From Deltaproteobacteria bacterium (GTDB lineage: Bacteria; Myxococcota_A; UBA796; SXON01), in assembly GCA_014191855.1 (NCBI GenBank), contig BJHF01000015.1, positions 16,281 to 80,280 on the forward strand: DNA of 64,000 nucleotides. The letters are read 5' to 3'. The stretch's first letter is position 1. Each line of letters starts with the position of its first letter. The notes below the pieces were generated by a model that was not told where the DNA came from, ran no database searches, and saw only the letters and a list, made by a program, of their open reading frames with translations. The position numbers were made by a program, and so were the translations under genes. This document shows positions 24,302 through 32,393 of this stretch, piece by piece.

Positions 24302-24847
24302 GTGTTGCCCTGGTTGATCAGCGTCGCAGTCCGGGTGCTCGCGGCGACCTGGCGCGTGGAGCGGCCGCCGTGGCCCGTTGAGGGGCCCTGTGTCGTCGCC
24401 CTGTGGCACGGGCACCAGCTCCCCATGATCGCGCTACATCGAGGGCGAAACCTCGTGGCGATGACCAGCCTGTCTCGCGATGGGGGGCTGGTTGCTGCGG
24501 TGCTCACTCGTCTCGGGTATTCAGTCCTGCGTGGATCCTCCTCCCGCGGCGGCGCGGAGGCGCTCATGGCGTGCGTGCTCGCGCTGCGGGAGGGGCGCTC
24601 CCCGGCGCTGGCGGTGGACGGGCCTCGTGGCCCGGCCGGAAGCGTGGCGCCGGGAGCAGAAGCCCTGGCGCGGGCGGGTCGGGTGCCCGTCGTGTTTGGG
24701 CGGGTGCTCGCCGCCGGCTGGCGCGCGCGGAGCTGGGACCGGTTCCTCGTGCCGTGGCCCTTTGCAAAGGTAGTCCTTGAATACGGGCTTTGGAGCACGG
24801 AAGATGGCCCGCTGGAGGCTGCGATGGCGCGGTTCCGCGAGCCTTAG
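24302..24847 (+). CDS. DUF374 lysophospholipid acyltransferase-like protein
   Basis: A 181-residue member of the DUF374 / lipid acyltransferase superfamily. Key motifs are CVVALWHGHQLPMIA (with the HxxxxP-type acceptor loop), TSLSRDGGLVAAVLTRLGY, LRGSSSRGGAEAL and LAVDGPRGPAG. These families transfer acyl chains to lipid A or lysophospholipids at the cytoplasmic face of the inner membrane. The N terminus (LPWLISVAVRVLAATW) is amphipathic or membrane-bound. It starts with GTG at 24302 without a clear ribosome-binding site. It is somewhat shorter than typical DUF374 proteins (about 210-230 residues). Exact substrate unknown. Confidence 0.75.
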   Translation: MLPWLISVAVRVLAATWRVERPPWPVEGPCVVALWHGHQLPMIALHRGRNLVAMTSLSRDGGLVAAVLTRLGYSVLRGSSSRGGAEALMACVLALREGRSPALAVDGPRGPAGSVAPGAEALARAGRVPVVFGRVLAAGWRARSWDRFLVPWPFAKVVLEYGLWSTEDGPLEAAMARFREP

Positions 24848-24860
24848 ACGGTCCCGAAGC

Positions 24861-25163
24861 TCAGGCGTCCCAGCGCAGCTTCACCCGGAAGTGCCCCTGT
24901 TCCGGGGTGCGTGCGAGCGCGACCCGGGCGTTCCCGTCCACGATCACGCCGAACTCGATCTCCATGACGACGGGCGGAGAATCGCCTCCCATCGACAACG
25001 CGCTCCCCATCCGTTCCGCGGCCGCCGCGATGATCGCCATGGTTCCATCGAGGATCTGATCGGGGTGGGAGTTGGAGCCGACGGCGTTTTTATCAACTCC
25101 TCCCTTGTTTTCTGTGTCGACGAGCAACACCACGCGGTCGGAAATGCGAGACTCAAGAAGCAT
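24861..25163 (-). CDS. Small protein, trypsin-co-occurring domain (Trypco1)-like
   Basis: A 100-residue protein from ATG 25163. The first half is polar and helical (ILDGTMAIIAAAAERM), and the second is beta-rich: VVMEIEFGVIVDGNARVALA and EQGHFRVKLRWDA. The pattern of a conserved strand plus a final V-x-L-x-W resembles the Trypco1 (CU044_2847) domain, found next to effectors and trypsin-like proteases in counter-invader loci. The open frame continues upstream to 25712, but that part is antisense to the methyltransferase gene and was excluded. It is divergent from the methyltransferase and convergent with DUF374. Confidence 0.5.
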   Translation of the reverse strand: MLLESRISDRVVLLVDTENKGGVDKNAVGSNSHPDQILDGTMAIIAAAAERMGSALSMGGDSPPVVMEIEFGVIVDGNARVALARTPEQGHFRVKLRWDA

Positions 25164-25199
25164 GCGAACTCTGGCGAGCGTGGTACGTAGCGCCGCGAC

Positions 25200-26003
25200 A
25201 TGTCTTCCGCACCCCTCGCCGACTCCCCTTGGTGGGCGCTTCGCTATGAAGCCCTCGCCGCGCTCGATCCCGCGCTCTTGGGCGTGGTCGATGACCGCAC
25301 GGAGGCCGAGGTCGTGTTCCTCGAAGGGCTCCTGGAGCTGGGTCCCGAGGGCCGGGTGCTCGATGTGGGCTGTGGTGGTGGTCGGCACGCGATCTCCTTC
25401 GCTGAGCGGGGTCACTCCGTTACGGGGGTTGATCTCTCGCCCCGAATCCTGAGGGTGGCGCGGGATCAATGGGATGAGCGCAACCCCGGCCTGAAGGGGC
25501 CGGTGTGGATGCCGGGCGACATGCGCTGGCTGCCGAGCTGCGAGCCGGTCGACGCCGCGGTGTTCCTCGATGGTGCTTTCGGATTGTTCGACGACCCGGC
25601 CGACCACCTCAAGGTGCTTTCCTCCGCGGCCGAGCACCTCCGACCGGGCGGAAAGCTGGTGATCCAGGCGCCGAATCCGTATCACTGGGCGGGACGGCCA
25701 CGCGCGCAGCACCTCCCGCCCGGCGCGCTAGCGGAGGGGATGGACGTGATCCGCACCAGCCGGTTCGACGCCGACGAGGGGCGCGTGGAGGAGCGGATCG
25801 TATGTTTCAAGGCGGGGAAGCGCCACGAGCCGCCCACGCAGAGCCTGCGCGCCTTCACGCCACCGGAGCTGGTGGAGATGCTCCTCGCCGCCGGCTTCAC
25901 CACCGTGGATGTGTATGGCAGCGAAGGGTGGGCGGTGCCGGAAGAGCCGATGCCGGTCCACGCCACGGACAGCGTGTGGTTGTGGGTGTGCGCGAGCCTG
26001 TGA
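25200..26003 (+). CDS. Class I SAM-dependent methyltransferase
   Basis: A 267-residue methyltransferase. Motif I is VLDVGCGGGRHAISFAERG, followed by the acidic post-motif TGVDLSPRIL that binds the adenosine ribose; the acceptor side includes GDMRWLP and FLDGAFGLFDD, and then LRPGGKLVIQAPNP. The fold covers about residues 50-190 with a C-terminal antiparallel extension (RAFTPPELVEMLLAAGFTTV). Cytoplasmic. The acceptor cannot be predicted. It is followed 34 bp later by the alkaline phosphatase gene but has no evident functional link to it. Confidence 0.85.
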   Translation: MSSAPLADSPWWALRYEALAALDPALLGVVDDRTEAEVVFLEGLLELGPEGRVLDVGCGGGRHAISFAERGHSVTGVDLSPRILRVARDQWDERNPGLKGPVWMPGDMRWLPSCEPVDAAVFLDGAFGLFDDPADHLKVLSSAAEHLRPGGKLVIQAPNPYHWAGRPRAQHLPPGALAEGMDVIRTSRFDADEGRVEERIVCFKAGKRHEPPTQSLRAFTPPELVEMLLAAGFTTVDVYGSEGWAVPEEPMPVHATDSVWLWVCASL

Positions 26004-26037
26004 TTCGGGGGTAGACTGGGCGCCTTCCGAGCGCTGC

Positions 26038-28029
26038 ATGCGGGCTTCGTTGCTGGTGTTGGTGGCGTTGGGCTGTTCGACAGAAGTGCGTGTGCCCGGC
26101 GTGGGCTCCGATCCCTACGACAGCGGGACGGAATGGAGCCCACCGGAGACCGGCGACACGGGGGACAGCGCCGAGCCGGCGGACACGGCGGACACTTCGG
26201 ACTCGGGGAGCGACAGCGGCGAGCCGGCGGACACGGCCGACACCGGCGATACGGGCACCGCCGTTCTCGGGCCCGCCGTCGTCTTGTTCATCGGCGACGG
26301 CATGGGCTTTGAGCACGTTCGCGGGGGCGGAATGTATGCCTCGGGCGCAGCGGGCTCGTGCTCGATGGAGACCCTTCCGTTCCACGGGCGCCTGCGCACC
26401 GCTTCGCTGTCGGGCACCACGGACTCGGCGGCGAGCGCTACCGCCATGGCGACGGGCGCGAAGACCTACAACGACATGCTTGGCCTCGATCGCGATGGTT
26501 TGAGCGTTGAGAACCTCGTGGAGCACGCGCGGGCCGCGGGCATGTCGGTGGGTGTGGTGACAACGGACAAGACGACCGGGGCGACACCATCGGGGTTCGT
26601 GGTGCACGTGGAGGACCGGGGAGACGCCTCGACGATCGCCGAGGCGTTCGTGGCAAGCCTGCCGGATCTCCTGTTCGGCGGCAGCTACGGGGACTTTGAG
26701 CCGCTGCTCGCGGCCAGCGGGGCTCAGGTGGTCACCGACTCGACGCTGCTCGCGGCCGCAAGCCCAGACGGGCGCCCCCTGCTCGGCCTCTTCGCGGACA
26801 CCACCTTCCCGTACGTGGCCGACGTTTACCCGTCGGGAACGCCGACGCTCGCCGAGATGACCCAGAAGGCGCTCGACTGGCTGGACGACGACCCTGAGGG
26901 CTTCTTCTTGCTCGTTGAGGGCGCGCGCATCGACCACGCGAGCCACAGCAACAGCGAAGAACGGGTGTTCGACGAGGTGCTCGCGCTCGATGACGCGGTC
27001 GCGACAGCGTTAGCTTGGTCGGGCTCGCGCGACCTCACGATGATCGTCACCGCAGACCACGAGTGTGGGGGCCTCGAAGTCACCGGCACTTCCGCGGCTG
27101 GCGTGACGCCGACGAGCGCCTGGCGCTGGGCGCAGCACACGAACGCGGATGTGCCGATCTACGCGACCGGCACGCTTACGACGCTCTTCGACGGCGAGCG
27201 GCTCGATCAGCTCTGGGTGCACGCGGCCCTGGAGGCGACGATCAACGGCGACAGCGCGGTTTCAACACCGACGATCCCGCTCCTGGCGGATGGCACAACC
27301 GCCGACCTCGGCGCGGTCGTCGTCGCGCAGGCGTGGCCGACCACGTTCGGCGCCGGCTACAACCAGCTCGACGCGCTCCGCGTCACGGCCGATGCCGACG
27401 GCCTCTGGGTGGGCGTCGACGGCGTGTACGAGCGCGGTGAGAACGCGGTTTTGGTGCTGGTGGACGTCGACTACGGCGCGGGAACCGGCCTGGGCGGCGA
27501 CCTCTCGCTGGTAGATGGCGTCGGCGCCTTGGATTTCGCGCTCTCGACGCTCGACGTGAGCCCGGAGCTCGTGGATCTGGGCTTCGACGTGGCCTTCGGC
27601 GCGCTCGGTGCCGAGGAGGTGGGGCTCACCATGACCAGCGATGGCGCCGGCCTTCGCGGCTTCTCCGGGGCGCTCGGCGCCATTGACGACCTGGGCTGGC
27701 TCCCCGGTGTGAGCAACTTCGACGACGGCAACGTCGCGAACGGTGCGGCTGCGTCGGATGCAGGCGCCACCGGGCTCACGGAGAACGGCTTTGAGGCGCT
27801 GATCCCGTGGTCCAGCGTTTTCCCGACGGGCCTTCCGGCTGCCGGAACGACCGTCGCGGTGTCCGTCGTGCTCGTGAACAACGCGGGGGACTACGCCAGT
27901 AACCAGGCGCTCCCGCCCCTCGCCGTGGCGGATGAACCCGGCGCCGGAACCGTGAGCCTCGCGCAGGTGGTCACGTTGGCGGTCGATGGGCTGGGCGCCC
28001 CGGTCGGCACGGCGAGCGTCGTGCCCTGA
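26038..28029 (+). CDS. Alkaline phosphatase (PhoA family) lipoprotein
   Basis: A 663-residue lipoprotein (signal LLVLVALGC) with a long Asp/Thr/Ser/Gly/Glu-Pro linker to about residue 75. The alkaline phosphatase domain follows: VVLFIGDGMG at 81-90 (metal ligand), TTDSAASATAMATG with nucleophile Ser130, GARIDHASHSNS and TADHECGGLEVTG (metal ligands). It hydrolyses phosphomonoesters outside the cell, presumably for phosphate scavenging. After about residue 420 an extra beta-rich domain of about 240 residues (LRVTADADGLWVGVDGVYER) resembles a DOMON/CBM9-like module and may bind a ligand or substrate. The ATG at 26038 was chosen for the signal peptide; upstream in-frame sequence overlaps the methyltransferase. 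A conventional -35/-10 or pho box was not identified. Confidence 0.9.
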   Translation: MRASLLVLVALGCSTEVRVPGVGSDPYDSGTEWSPPETGDTGDSAEPADTADTSDSGSDSGEPADTADTGDTGTAVLGPAVVLFIGDGMGFEHVRGGGMYASGAAGSCSMETLPFHGRLRTASLSGTTDSAASATAMATGAKTYNDMLGLDRDGLSVENLVEHARAAGMSVGVVTTDKTTGATPSGFVVHVEDRGDASTIAEAFVASLPDLLFGGSYGDFEPLLAASGAQVVTDSTLLAAASPDGRPLLGLFADTTFPYVADVYPSGTPTLAEMTQKALDWLDDDPEGFFLLVEGARIDHASHSNSEERVFDEVLALDDAVATALAWSGSRDLTMIVTADHECGGLEVTGTSAAGVTPTSAWRWAQHTNADVPIYATGTLTTLFDGERLDQLWVHAALEATINGDSAVSTPTIPLLADGTTADLGAVVVAQAWPTTFGAGYNQLDALRVTADADGLWVGVDGVYERGENAVLVLVDVDYGAGTGLGGDLSLVDGVGALDFALSTLDVSPELVDLGFDVAFGALGAEEVGLTMTSDGAGLRGFSGALGAIDDLGWLPGVSNFDDGNVANGAAASDAGATGLTENGFEALIPWSSVFPTGLPAAGTTVAVSVVLVNNAGDYASNQALPPLAVADEPGAGTVSLAQVVTLAVDGLGAPVGTASVVP

Positions 28030-28032
28030 CCG

Positions 28033-28488
28033 CTACTCGAAGATGATCTCGCCGCCCGGCAGGAAGTAGAGGATCAACATCCGTCCGCCCGCGACGGTCG
28101 GCACGTGCCGGCTCCCCGGGGGGTAGGCGATGAACCGGCAGCGCCGCCCATCGAACGTCGGCTCCCCGGCGAGGTCGATGCAGAGCTCCACCTCGCCCTT
28201 GGGGTGGGTGTGGGCGCCGCTCGCCGGCCCGTTCATGTCCACCGCGTCGATGCTGTGGCCGTGGGAATCCGCTTTGGTGATCCGTCCAAATCGGACGCCA
28301 CCGCCTTCCTTCGGCGTGAGCCAACCCGCGGCGTGTGCGGCGAGGCTCGCAGCCTCAAGCTGGTCCGTGTTCAGCACCTCGAGGGCCGCTTCAAGCGCGG
28401 CCGTGTCCGCGCAGCCCATCCGGGCCACGACGGCGCCGATCGGCGCGCAGAGCGCCAACAAGCCCTCTTTGGTGACCTCGGGGCCCAT
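28033..28488 (-). CDS. DUF4863 protein (4-hydroxylaminobenzoate lyase-like)
   Basis: A 151-residue protein. The C-terminal half has a cupin-like core with GAHTHPKGEVELCIDL, CRFIAYPPGSRHVPTV and GGRMLILYFLPGGEI, matching DUF4863, the family that includes PnbB (4-hydroxylaminobenzoate lyase). Histidines in THP and RHVP are plausible metal or substrate ligands. The N-terminal half is helical. Its ATG abuts the actF stop with no gap, so it is probably cotranslated at the end of the alternative complex III operon. A nitroaromatic substrate is known only for PnbB; the role here, possibly redox-linked, is unknown. Soluble cytoplasmic protein. Confidence 0.6.
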   Translation of the reverse strand: MGPEVTKEGLLALCAPIGAVVARMGCADTAALEAALEVLNTDQLEAASLAAHAAGWLTPKEGGGVRFGRITKADSHGHSIDAVDMNGPASGAHTHPKGEVELCIDLAGEPTFDGRRCRFIAYPPGSRHVPTVAGGRMLILYFLPGGEIIFE

Positions 28489-29826
28489 TCAGTGCGCGTG
28501 CGCGCCGTGATGCACGTGCACGTGGACATCGTCCGGGTGCTCGTTCATGAACGGGTCGCTCACCGGCACCGCCGGCACCCGCGCCAGCACGTTCGCGACC
28601 ACGGTGACGAAGCCAGCCACGAAGCCGAGGACGATGCCAATCTCAACCGGGCTGATGGGGAGGCTGTTCTTGGTCCAGACCTGCGGCATGATCAGCAGGA
28701 AGCGCTCCAGGAACACGCCCGTTGCGATGACCATGGCCACCGCCGCCAGCGACTTCGGCGTCTTCTTGATCCCGCGGCTCAACAGCACGGTGAACGGGAT
28801 GAAGAAGCACATCGAGATCACCACCTTGGCGAGGGGTGCCCAGGGATCGAGGTACATCCGGAGGATCAAGTACCAGGTCTCCTCCGGCATGTTCCCGAAC
28901 CAGATCGGCAGGAGCTGCGCGAAGAAGTTGTAGGTCCAGAAGATGCAGAGCGCGAACATGAGCTTGCCGAGGTCGTGGTACCGCTTCGGCGCCAGCAGGT
29001 GCTCGATCTGCAACCAGCCGCGGAAGAGCACGCTGATGATGCAGATCCAGTTGATGGCCAGCCACAGGCTCGACACGAAGATCCACGCCGGGAACATGTT
29101 CGCCGCCCAGTGCGGGGCGAGGGACATCACGGCATCCACCGCGAACAAGCTGAAGAAGATGGCGTAGCAGATCACGATGACCGGCGCGAGGCGCACGTTC
29201 TTGTTGTAGGTGTCCTCCACTTCAACGGCGCGACCGCGCCAGCCGCCCGTGAAGTTCGCCCAGAAGCCGGGAACCTTGGCGCCGAGGCTCTCGGCGGCCA
29301 CGCCCATGTCGGCGCGCAGGCTGTTGCGGATGAAGAGGAAGTCCAGCACCATGAGCACGCCGAGCATCGCGAGCTGGCGGGCCACAAAGAAGTTCGGCTG
29401 AAGCCAAACGGCCTTGTGCGGGGGCATCTCCTCGTGAGTCCACGGAAAGATGTCGAGACCACCGCCAAGCAGGAAGATGGCGTAGATCGCGTACGTTACC
29501 GGCATGAAGAACCAGAACGACTCGGCGATCCGCTTGAACGGGCGCCCCCAGCGGCCGAGCGTGATCGTTTGGATCACGGAGAACATGAGCCCGCCCTGCG
29601 CGACGCCCATGAAGTACACAATGCACACCAGGAGCACGCCGAGGGTGCGATGCGAGTCGGTACTCAGCCCATAGGCGAGGGACGCGAGCCCGATGAGGGA
29701 GCCCACCAGGCCAAACGTCTTCACGCCGGGCGGCACAACATGCGGGGTTCCCGCAATGGTATCGGCGACGTCGGGCCCGTTGCCCACGACGCGGCGTGTG
29801 GCGGCGATGATGTCAACGTTGCTCAT
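28489..29826 (-). CDS. actF: Alternative complex III subunit ActF (NrfD-like quinone-binding membrane subunit)
   Basis: A 445-residue integral membrane protein with about ten transmembrane helices, of the ActC/ActF (polysulfide reductase NrfD-like) type. Signature segments include VYFMGVAQGGLMFSVIQTIT, ESFWFFMPVTYAIYAIFLLG, WANFTGGWRGRAV and FFAQLLPIWFGNMPEETWY. With ActC it forms the quinol-oxidising core of alternative complex III, which passes electrons from menaquinol or ubiquinol to cytochromes or an oxidase. The C terminus is His-rich (HVHVHHGAHAH). The ATG at 29826 overlaps the actE stop (TGATG). The DUF4863 gene follows immediately. Confidence 0.9.
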   Translation of the reverse strand: MSNVDIIAATRRVVGNGPDVADTIAGTPHVVPPGVKTFGLVGSLIGLASLAYGLSTDSHRTLGVLLVCIVYFMGVAQGGLMFSVIQTITLGRWGRPFKRIAESFWFFMPVTYAIYAIFLLGGGLDIFPWTHEEMPPHKAVWLQPNFFVARQLAMLGVLMVLDFLFIRNSLRADMGVAAESLGAKVPGFWANFTGGWRGRAVEVEDTYNKNVRLAPVIVICYAIFFSLFAVDAVMSLAPHWAANMFPAWIFVSSLWLAINWICIISVLFRGWLQIEHLLAPKRYHDLGKLMFALCIFWTYNFFAQLLPIWFGNMPEETWYLILRMYLDPWAPLAKVVISMCFFIPFTVLLSRGIKKTPKSLAAVAMVIATGVFLERFLLIMPQVWTKNSLPISPVEIGIVLGFVAGFVTVVANVLARVPAVPVSDPFMNEHPDDVHVHVHHGAHAH

Positions 29827-30521
29827 CACGGAGTCCCGGGGGCGGGGGTGGAGGCGTCGGTCGGCGCCGGGGTTGGCGCGACGAAGGCGGCGTTGGGGAG
29901 TGTGCGAATGTAGGCCACGATCGCCCAGCGCTCCGCGTCGGTGAGCAGCGGCCCGTAGGCGGGCATGCCCGCGCCAATCGCGGCTACGACCGCCGGGCGC
30001 TCCTTGGAGGCCCCAAGGGAGCCGTTGCCGCCGTTTCGGATCGTCGTGTAGACGTACCCGTCGGAGAGCGTCTTGATCCGGCTCATGTCACCCGAGAGGT
30101 TCGGCGCCATCATCATGAAGCGGCGGATCCCTTTTTCGGCGTCGTTGTAGGTCACAGGGCCGTTCCCCGTGCCCTCGAGGCCGTGACAGGGGGCGCAGTT
30201 CACGCGGAACAGCTCCGTTCCCGTCGCAACGTGGTTCGGGTCCTTCGCGTATGGATCGGTGAGGGCATCGGTGCCCACCGTGTCGAGGCGCGAGGCGGGT
30301 GCGACGACGGCGTTCTGGTAGTAGCCCGCCGCCATCGGACGAGGGAACGAGTCGGAGACGCGCGCGACCGTGTCGGCCGGCTGGGGCTTCATGGCCCACT
30401 CGTAGGCCTTGAACATGTGCGCATCGATCATGTCGATGTCCCAGGGCGAGGCCCACGCCATTCCGCCCACGGCGAGCAGCCCGAGGGCGCTCCACCGGAA
30501 TCGGTTCATGCGATCAGCCAT
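29826..30521 (-). CDS. actE: Alternative complex III subunit ActE (monohaem cytochrome c)
   Basis: A 231-residue exported c-type cytochrome. A signal or anchor segment (WSALGLLAVGGMAWAS) precedes a domain typical of ActE: NCAPCHG at 109-114 carries the covalent haem, with AYIRTLP and GMPAYGPLLTDAE providing the distal methionine region. In alternative complex III it relays electrons from ActA and ActB towards the terminal acceptor. The C terminus is Pro/Thr/Ala-rich. The ATG at 30521 overlaps the end of actD by 8 nt; another ATG at 30509 is possible. Overlap with actF (TGATG) keeps the order A-B-C-D-E-F. Confidence 0.9.
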   Translation of the reverse strand: MADRMNRFRWSALGLLAVGGMAWASPWDIDMIDAHMFKAYEWAMKPQPADTVARVSDSFPRPMAAGYYQNAVVAPASRLDTVGTDALTDPYAKDPNHVATGTELFRVNCAPCHGLEGTGNGPVTYNDAEKGIRRFMMMAPNLSGDMSRIKTLSDGYVYTTIRNGGNGSLGASKERPAVVAAIGAGMPAYGPLLTDAERWAIVAYIRTLPNAAFVAPTPAPTDASTPAPGTP

Positions 30522-31062
30522 GCGTGCCTCCACCGGTGACCTCGACGGCTCCGGAGTTTTGGAGAATGTGGGCGATCTTCTCGGCGTGTGCGCCGGTGCG
30601 CTCGAACACGATGCCGAAGCAGTCGTTCGAGAAGCGTGGATCTTCCGTTTCTTTCGGCAGCTTGGTCGCGGGGAGACCGCAGAAGTACAAGAGCGCGAAC
30701 AGCGTGAACATCGAAGCCCAGAGGATGGTGCCTTCGAAGGTGATGACCAGAAACGGCGGGATGGACACCAGCGGCTTGCCGCCGGGGATGATCATGGGCC
30801 AGTTGGAGTGCGTGAGCGAGGCCAACGAGAACACCATCGACCCGCCAAGAATTCCGCCCGTCAGCGTGAACCAGCGCACGGGGCTCGGCTCCTGCTGGCC
30901 GTACATGATCTCTTCGATCTCATGGCGGGGGATGGGGCTGAGCACGGTGAAGTCCCGAAACCCAGCCTTGTGCAGGTCGTGGATGCCCTGAAGCAGGCTG
31001 TCCAGGTGCTTGTACACCGCCTTTACGGGCGTGCCGGTGGCGGCGAGGGCGTGAGCGCTCAT
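30514..31062 (-). CDS. actD: Alternative complex III subunit ActD (DUF3341)
   Basis: A 182-residue DUF3341 protein. An N-terminal soluble domain (HLDSLLQGIHDLHKAGFRDF) with a conserved PIPRHEIEEIMYG segment is followed by two transmembrane helices (TLTGGILGGSMVFSLASLTH; FEGTILWASMFTLFALLYF) and a short C-terminal domain including TEDPRFSNDCFGIVFE. ActD is a small membrane subunit of alternative complex III that binds at the cytoplasmic side; its precise function is not established. Its ATG overlaps the actC stop (ATGA), and its end overlaps actE. Confidence 0.9.
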   Translation of the reverse strand: MSAHALAATGTPVKAVYKHLDSLLQGIHDLHKAGFRDFTVLSPIPRHEIEEIMYGQQEPSPVRWFTLTGGILGGSMVFSLASLTHSNWPMIIPGGKPLVSIPPFLVITFEGTILWASMFTLFALLYFCGLPATKLPKETEDPRFSNDCFGIVFERTGAHAEKIAHILQNSGAVEVTGGGTHG

Positions 31063-32393
31063 TTGGCAGCAGCCTCCTGATCATGCTTCAGCGGCGGACG
31101 CAAGGTCTCCTTGACCTCGGCGATGGCCACGCTCGGCATGATCTTGGCGAACAGAAGGAACCACAGGAAGAACCAGGCGAACGAGAAGATCAGGATGCCG
31201 ATCTCGATGTAGGTCGGCAGGTAGTAGGCCCAGGAGCCCGGGTCGAAGCTGTGGGCGAGTGAGCTGGCGATGATGTTGAAGCGCTCGAACCACATGCCGA
31301 TGTTGATCACGATGCTGACGAGAAACAGTCCCATGAACGAGGTGCGAACCTTCTTGAACCACCACAACAGCGGTACGATGTTGTTGCACAGCACCATCAT
31401 CCCGAACACCCACCAGTACTTGCCCACCACGCGGTCGACGAACACCGCCCACTCGTAGGGATTATCCGAGTACCACGCCACGAAGTACTCGGTGCCGTAG
31501 GCGTACGTGAGGATGCCGCCCGTGAACATGCAGAGCTTCGCGAGGTGCTCGAAGTGCCACACGTGGATGTACGCCTCCAGCTTGAACAGCTTGGTGAGCG
31601 GCAACATCAGCGTGATGACCATCGCGCAGCCCGAGAAGATGGCTCCGGCGACGAAGTAGGGCGGGAACAACGTGCTGTGCCAGCCGGGCGTATCTGCCAT
31701 CGCGAAGTCCCAGGACACGACGCTGTGCACCGAGAGCACGAGCGGCGTGGCGAGCGCGGCGAAGAAGCCGTAGGCTGCCATGTAGTGGTGCCACTGCTTG
31801 TCGGTGCCACGCCAGCCCAACGACATCGCCCCGTACAGCTTCTTGGTGAGGCCGCGGGTGTTGTCGCGAACCGCGGCGATGTCCGGTACCAGGCCGATGA
31901 AGAAGAACACCGTGGAAACCGTGAAGTACGTGCTGATCGCAAACACGTCCCACATCAGCGGTGACTTGAAGTTCTGCCAGAGCTGGCGCTGGTTCGGGTA
32001 GGGGAACAGCCAGTAGGCCTGCCACGCCCGACCCACGTGGATCGCGGGGAACAACGCGGCGGTCATGACCGCGAAGATCGTCATGGCCTCGGCGGCCCGG
32101 TAGATTCCAGTACGCCAGCGGCTGCGGGTGAGGAACAGGATCGCGCTGATCAGCGTGCCGGCGTGGCCGATGCCGACCCAAAACACGAACGTCGTGATGT
32201 ACACGCCCCAGAAGACCGGGGGGTGGTACCCGGCGACGCCGAGGCCCCAAACGAGCTGCATGCCCCAACAGAAGGCGCCGAACGCCAAGCCGGCGCCGAC
32301 CAGCCCCATCATTCCGTACCAGGCCATGCCTGGCGAGAACAAGGGCCGCATGACATCGCGGTTTACCTGTGCGTACGTGAGGTCTTTGGACAT
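31059..32393 (-). CDS. actC: Alternative complex III subunit ActC (NrfD-like)
   Basis: A 444-residue polytopic membrane protein with about ten transmembrane helices, of the NrfD/PsrC type. Diagnostic stretches include VFWVGIGHAGTLISAILFLT, FPAIHVGRAWQAYWLFPYPN, LWQNFKSPLMWDVFAISTYF and GGILTYAYGTEYFVAWYSDN. It holds the periplasmic quinol-binding site opposite ActB and couples quinol oxidation to electron flow through the iron-sulfur subunit. The ATG at 32393 overlaps the actB stop by one base (TGATG). The two NrfD-like subunits, ActC and ActF, are both present as in canonical complexes. Confidence 0.92.
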   Translation of the reverse strand: MSKDLTYAQVNRDVMRPLFSPGMAWYGMMGLVGAGLAFGAFCWGMQLVWGLGVAGYHPPVFWGVYITTFVFWVGIGHAGTLISAILFLTRSRWRTGIYRAAEAMTIFAVMTAALFPAIHVGRAWQAYWLFPYPNQRQLWQNFKSPLMWDVFAISTYFTVSTVFFFIGLVPDIAAVRDNTRGLTKKLYGAMSLGWRGTDKQWHHYMAAYGFFAALATPLVLSVHSVVSWDFAMADTPGWHSTLFPPYFVAGAIFSGCAMVITLMLPLTKLFKLEAYIHVWHFEHLAKLCMFTGGILTYAYGTEYFVAWYSDNPYEWAVFVDRVVGKYWWVFGMMVLCNNIVPLLWWFKKVRTSFMGLFLVSIVINIGMWFERFNIIASSLAHSFDPGSWAYYLPTYIEIGILIFSFAWFFLWFLLFAKIMPSVAIAEVKETLRPPLKHDQEAAAK

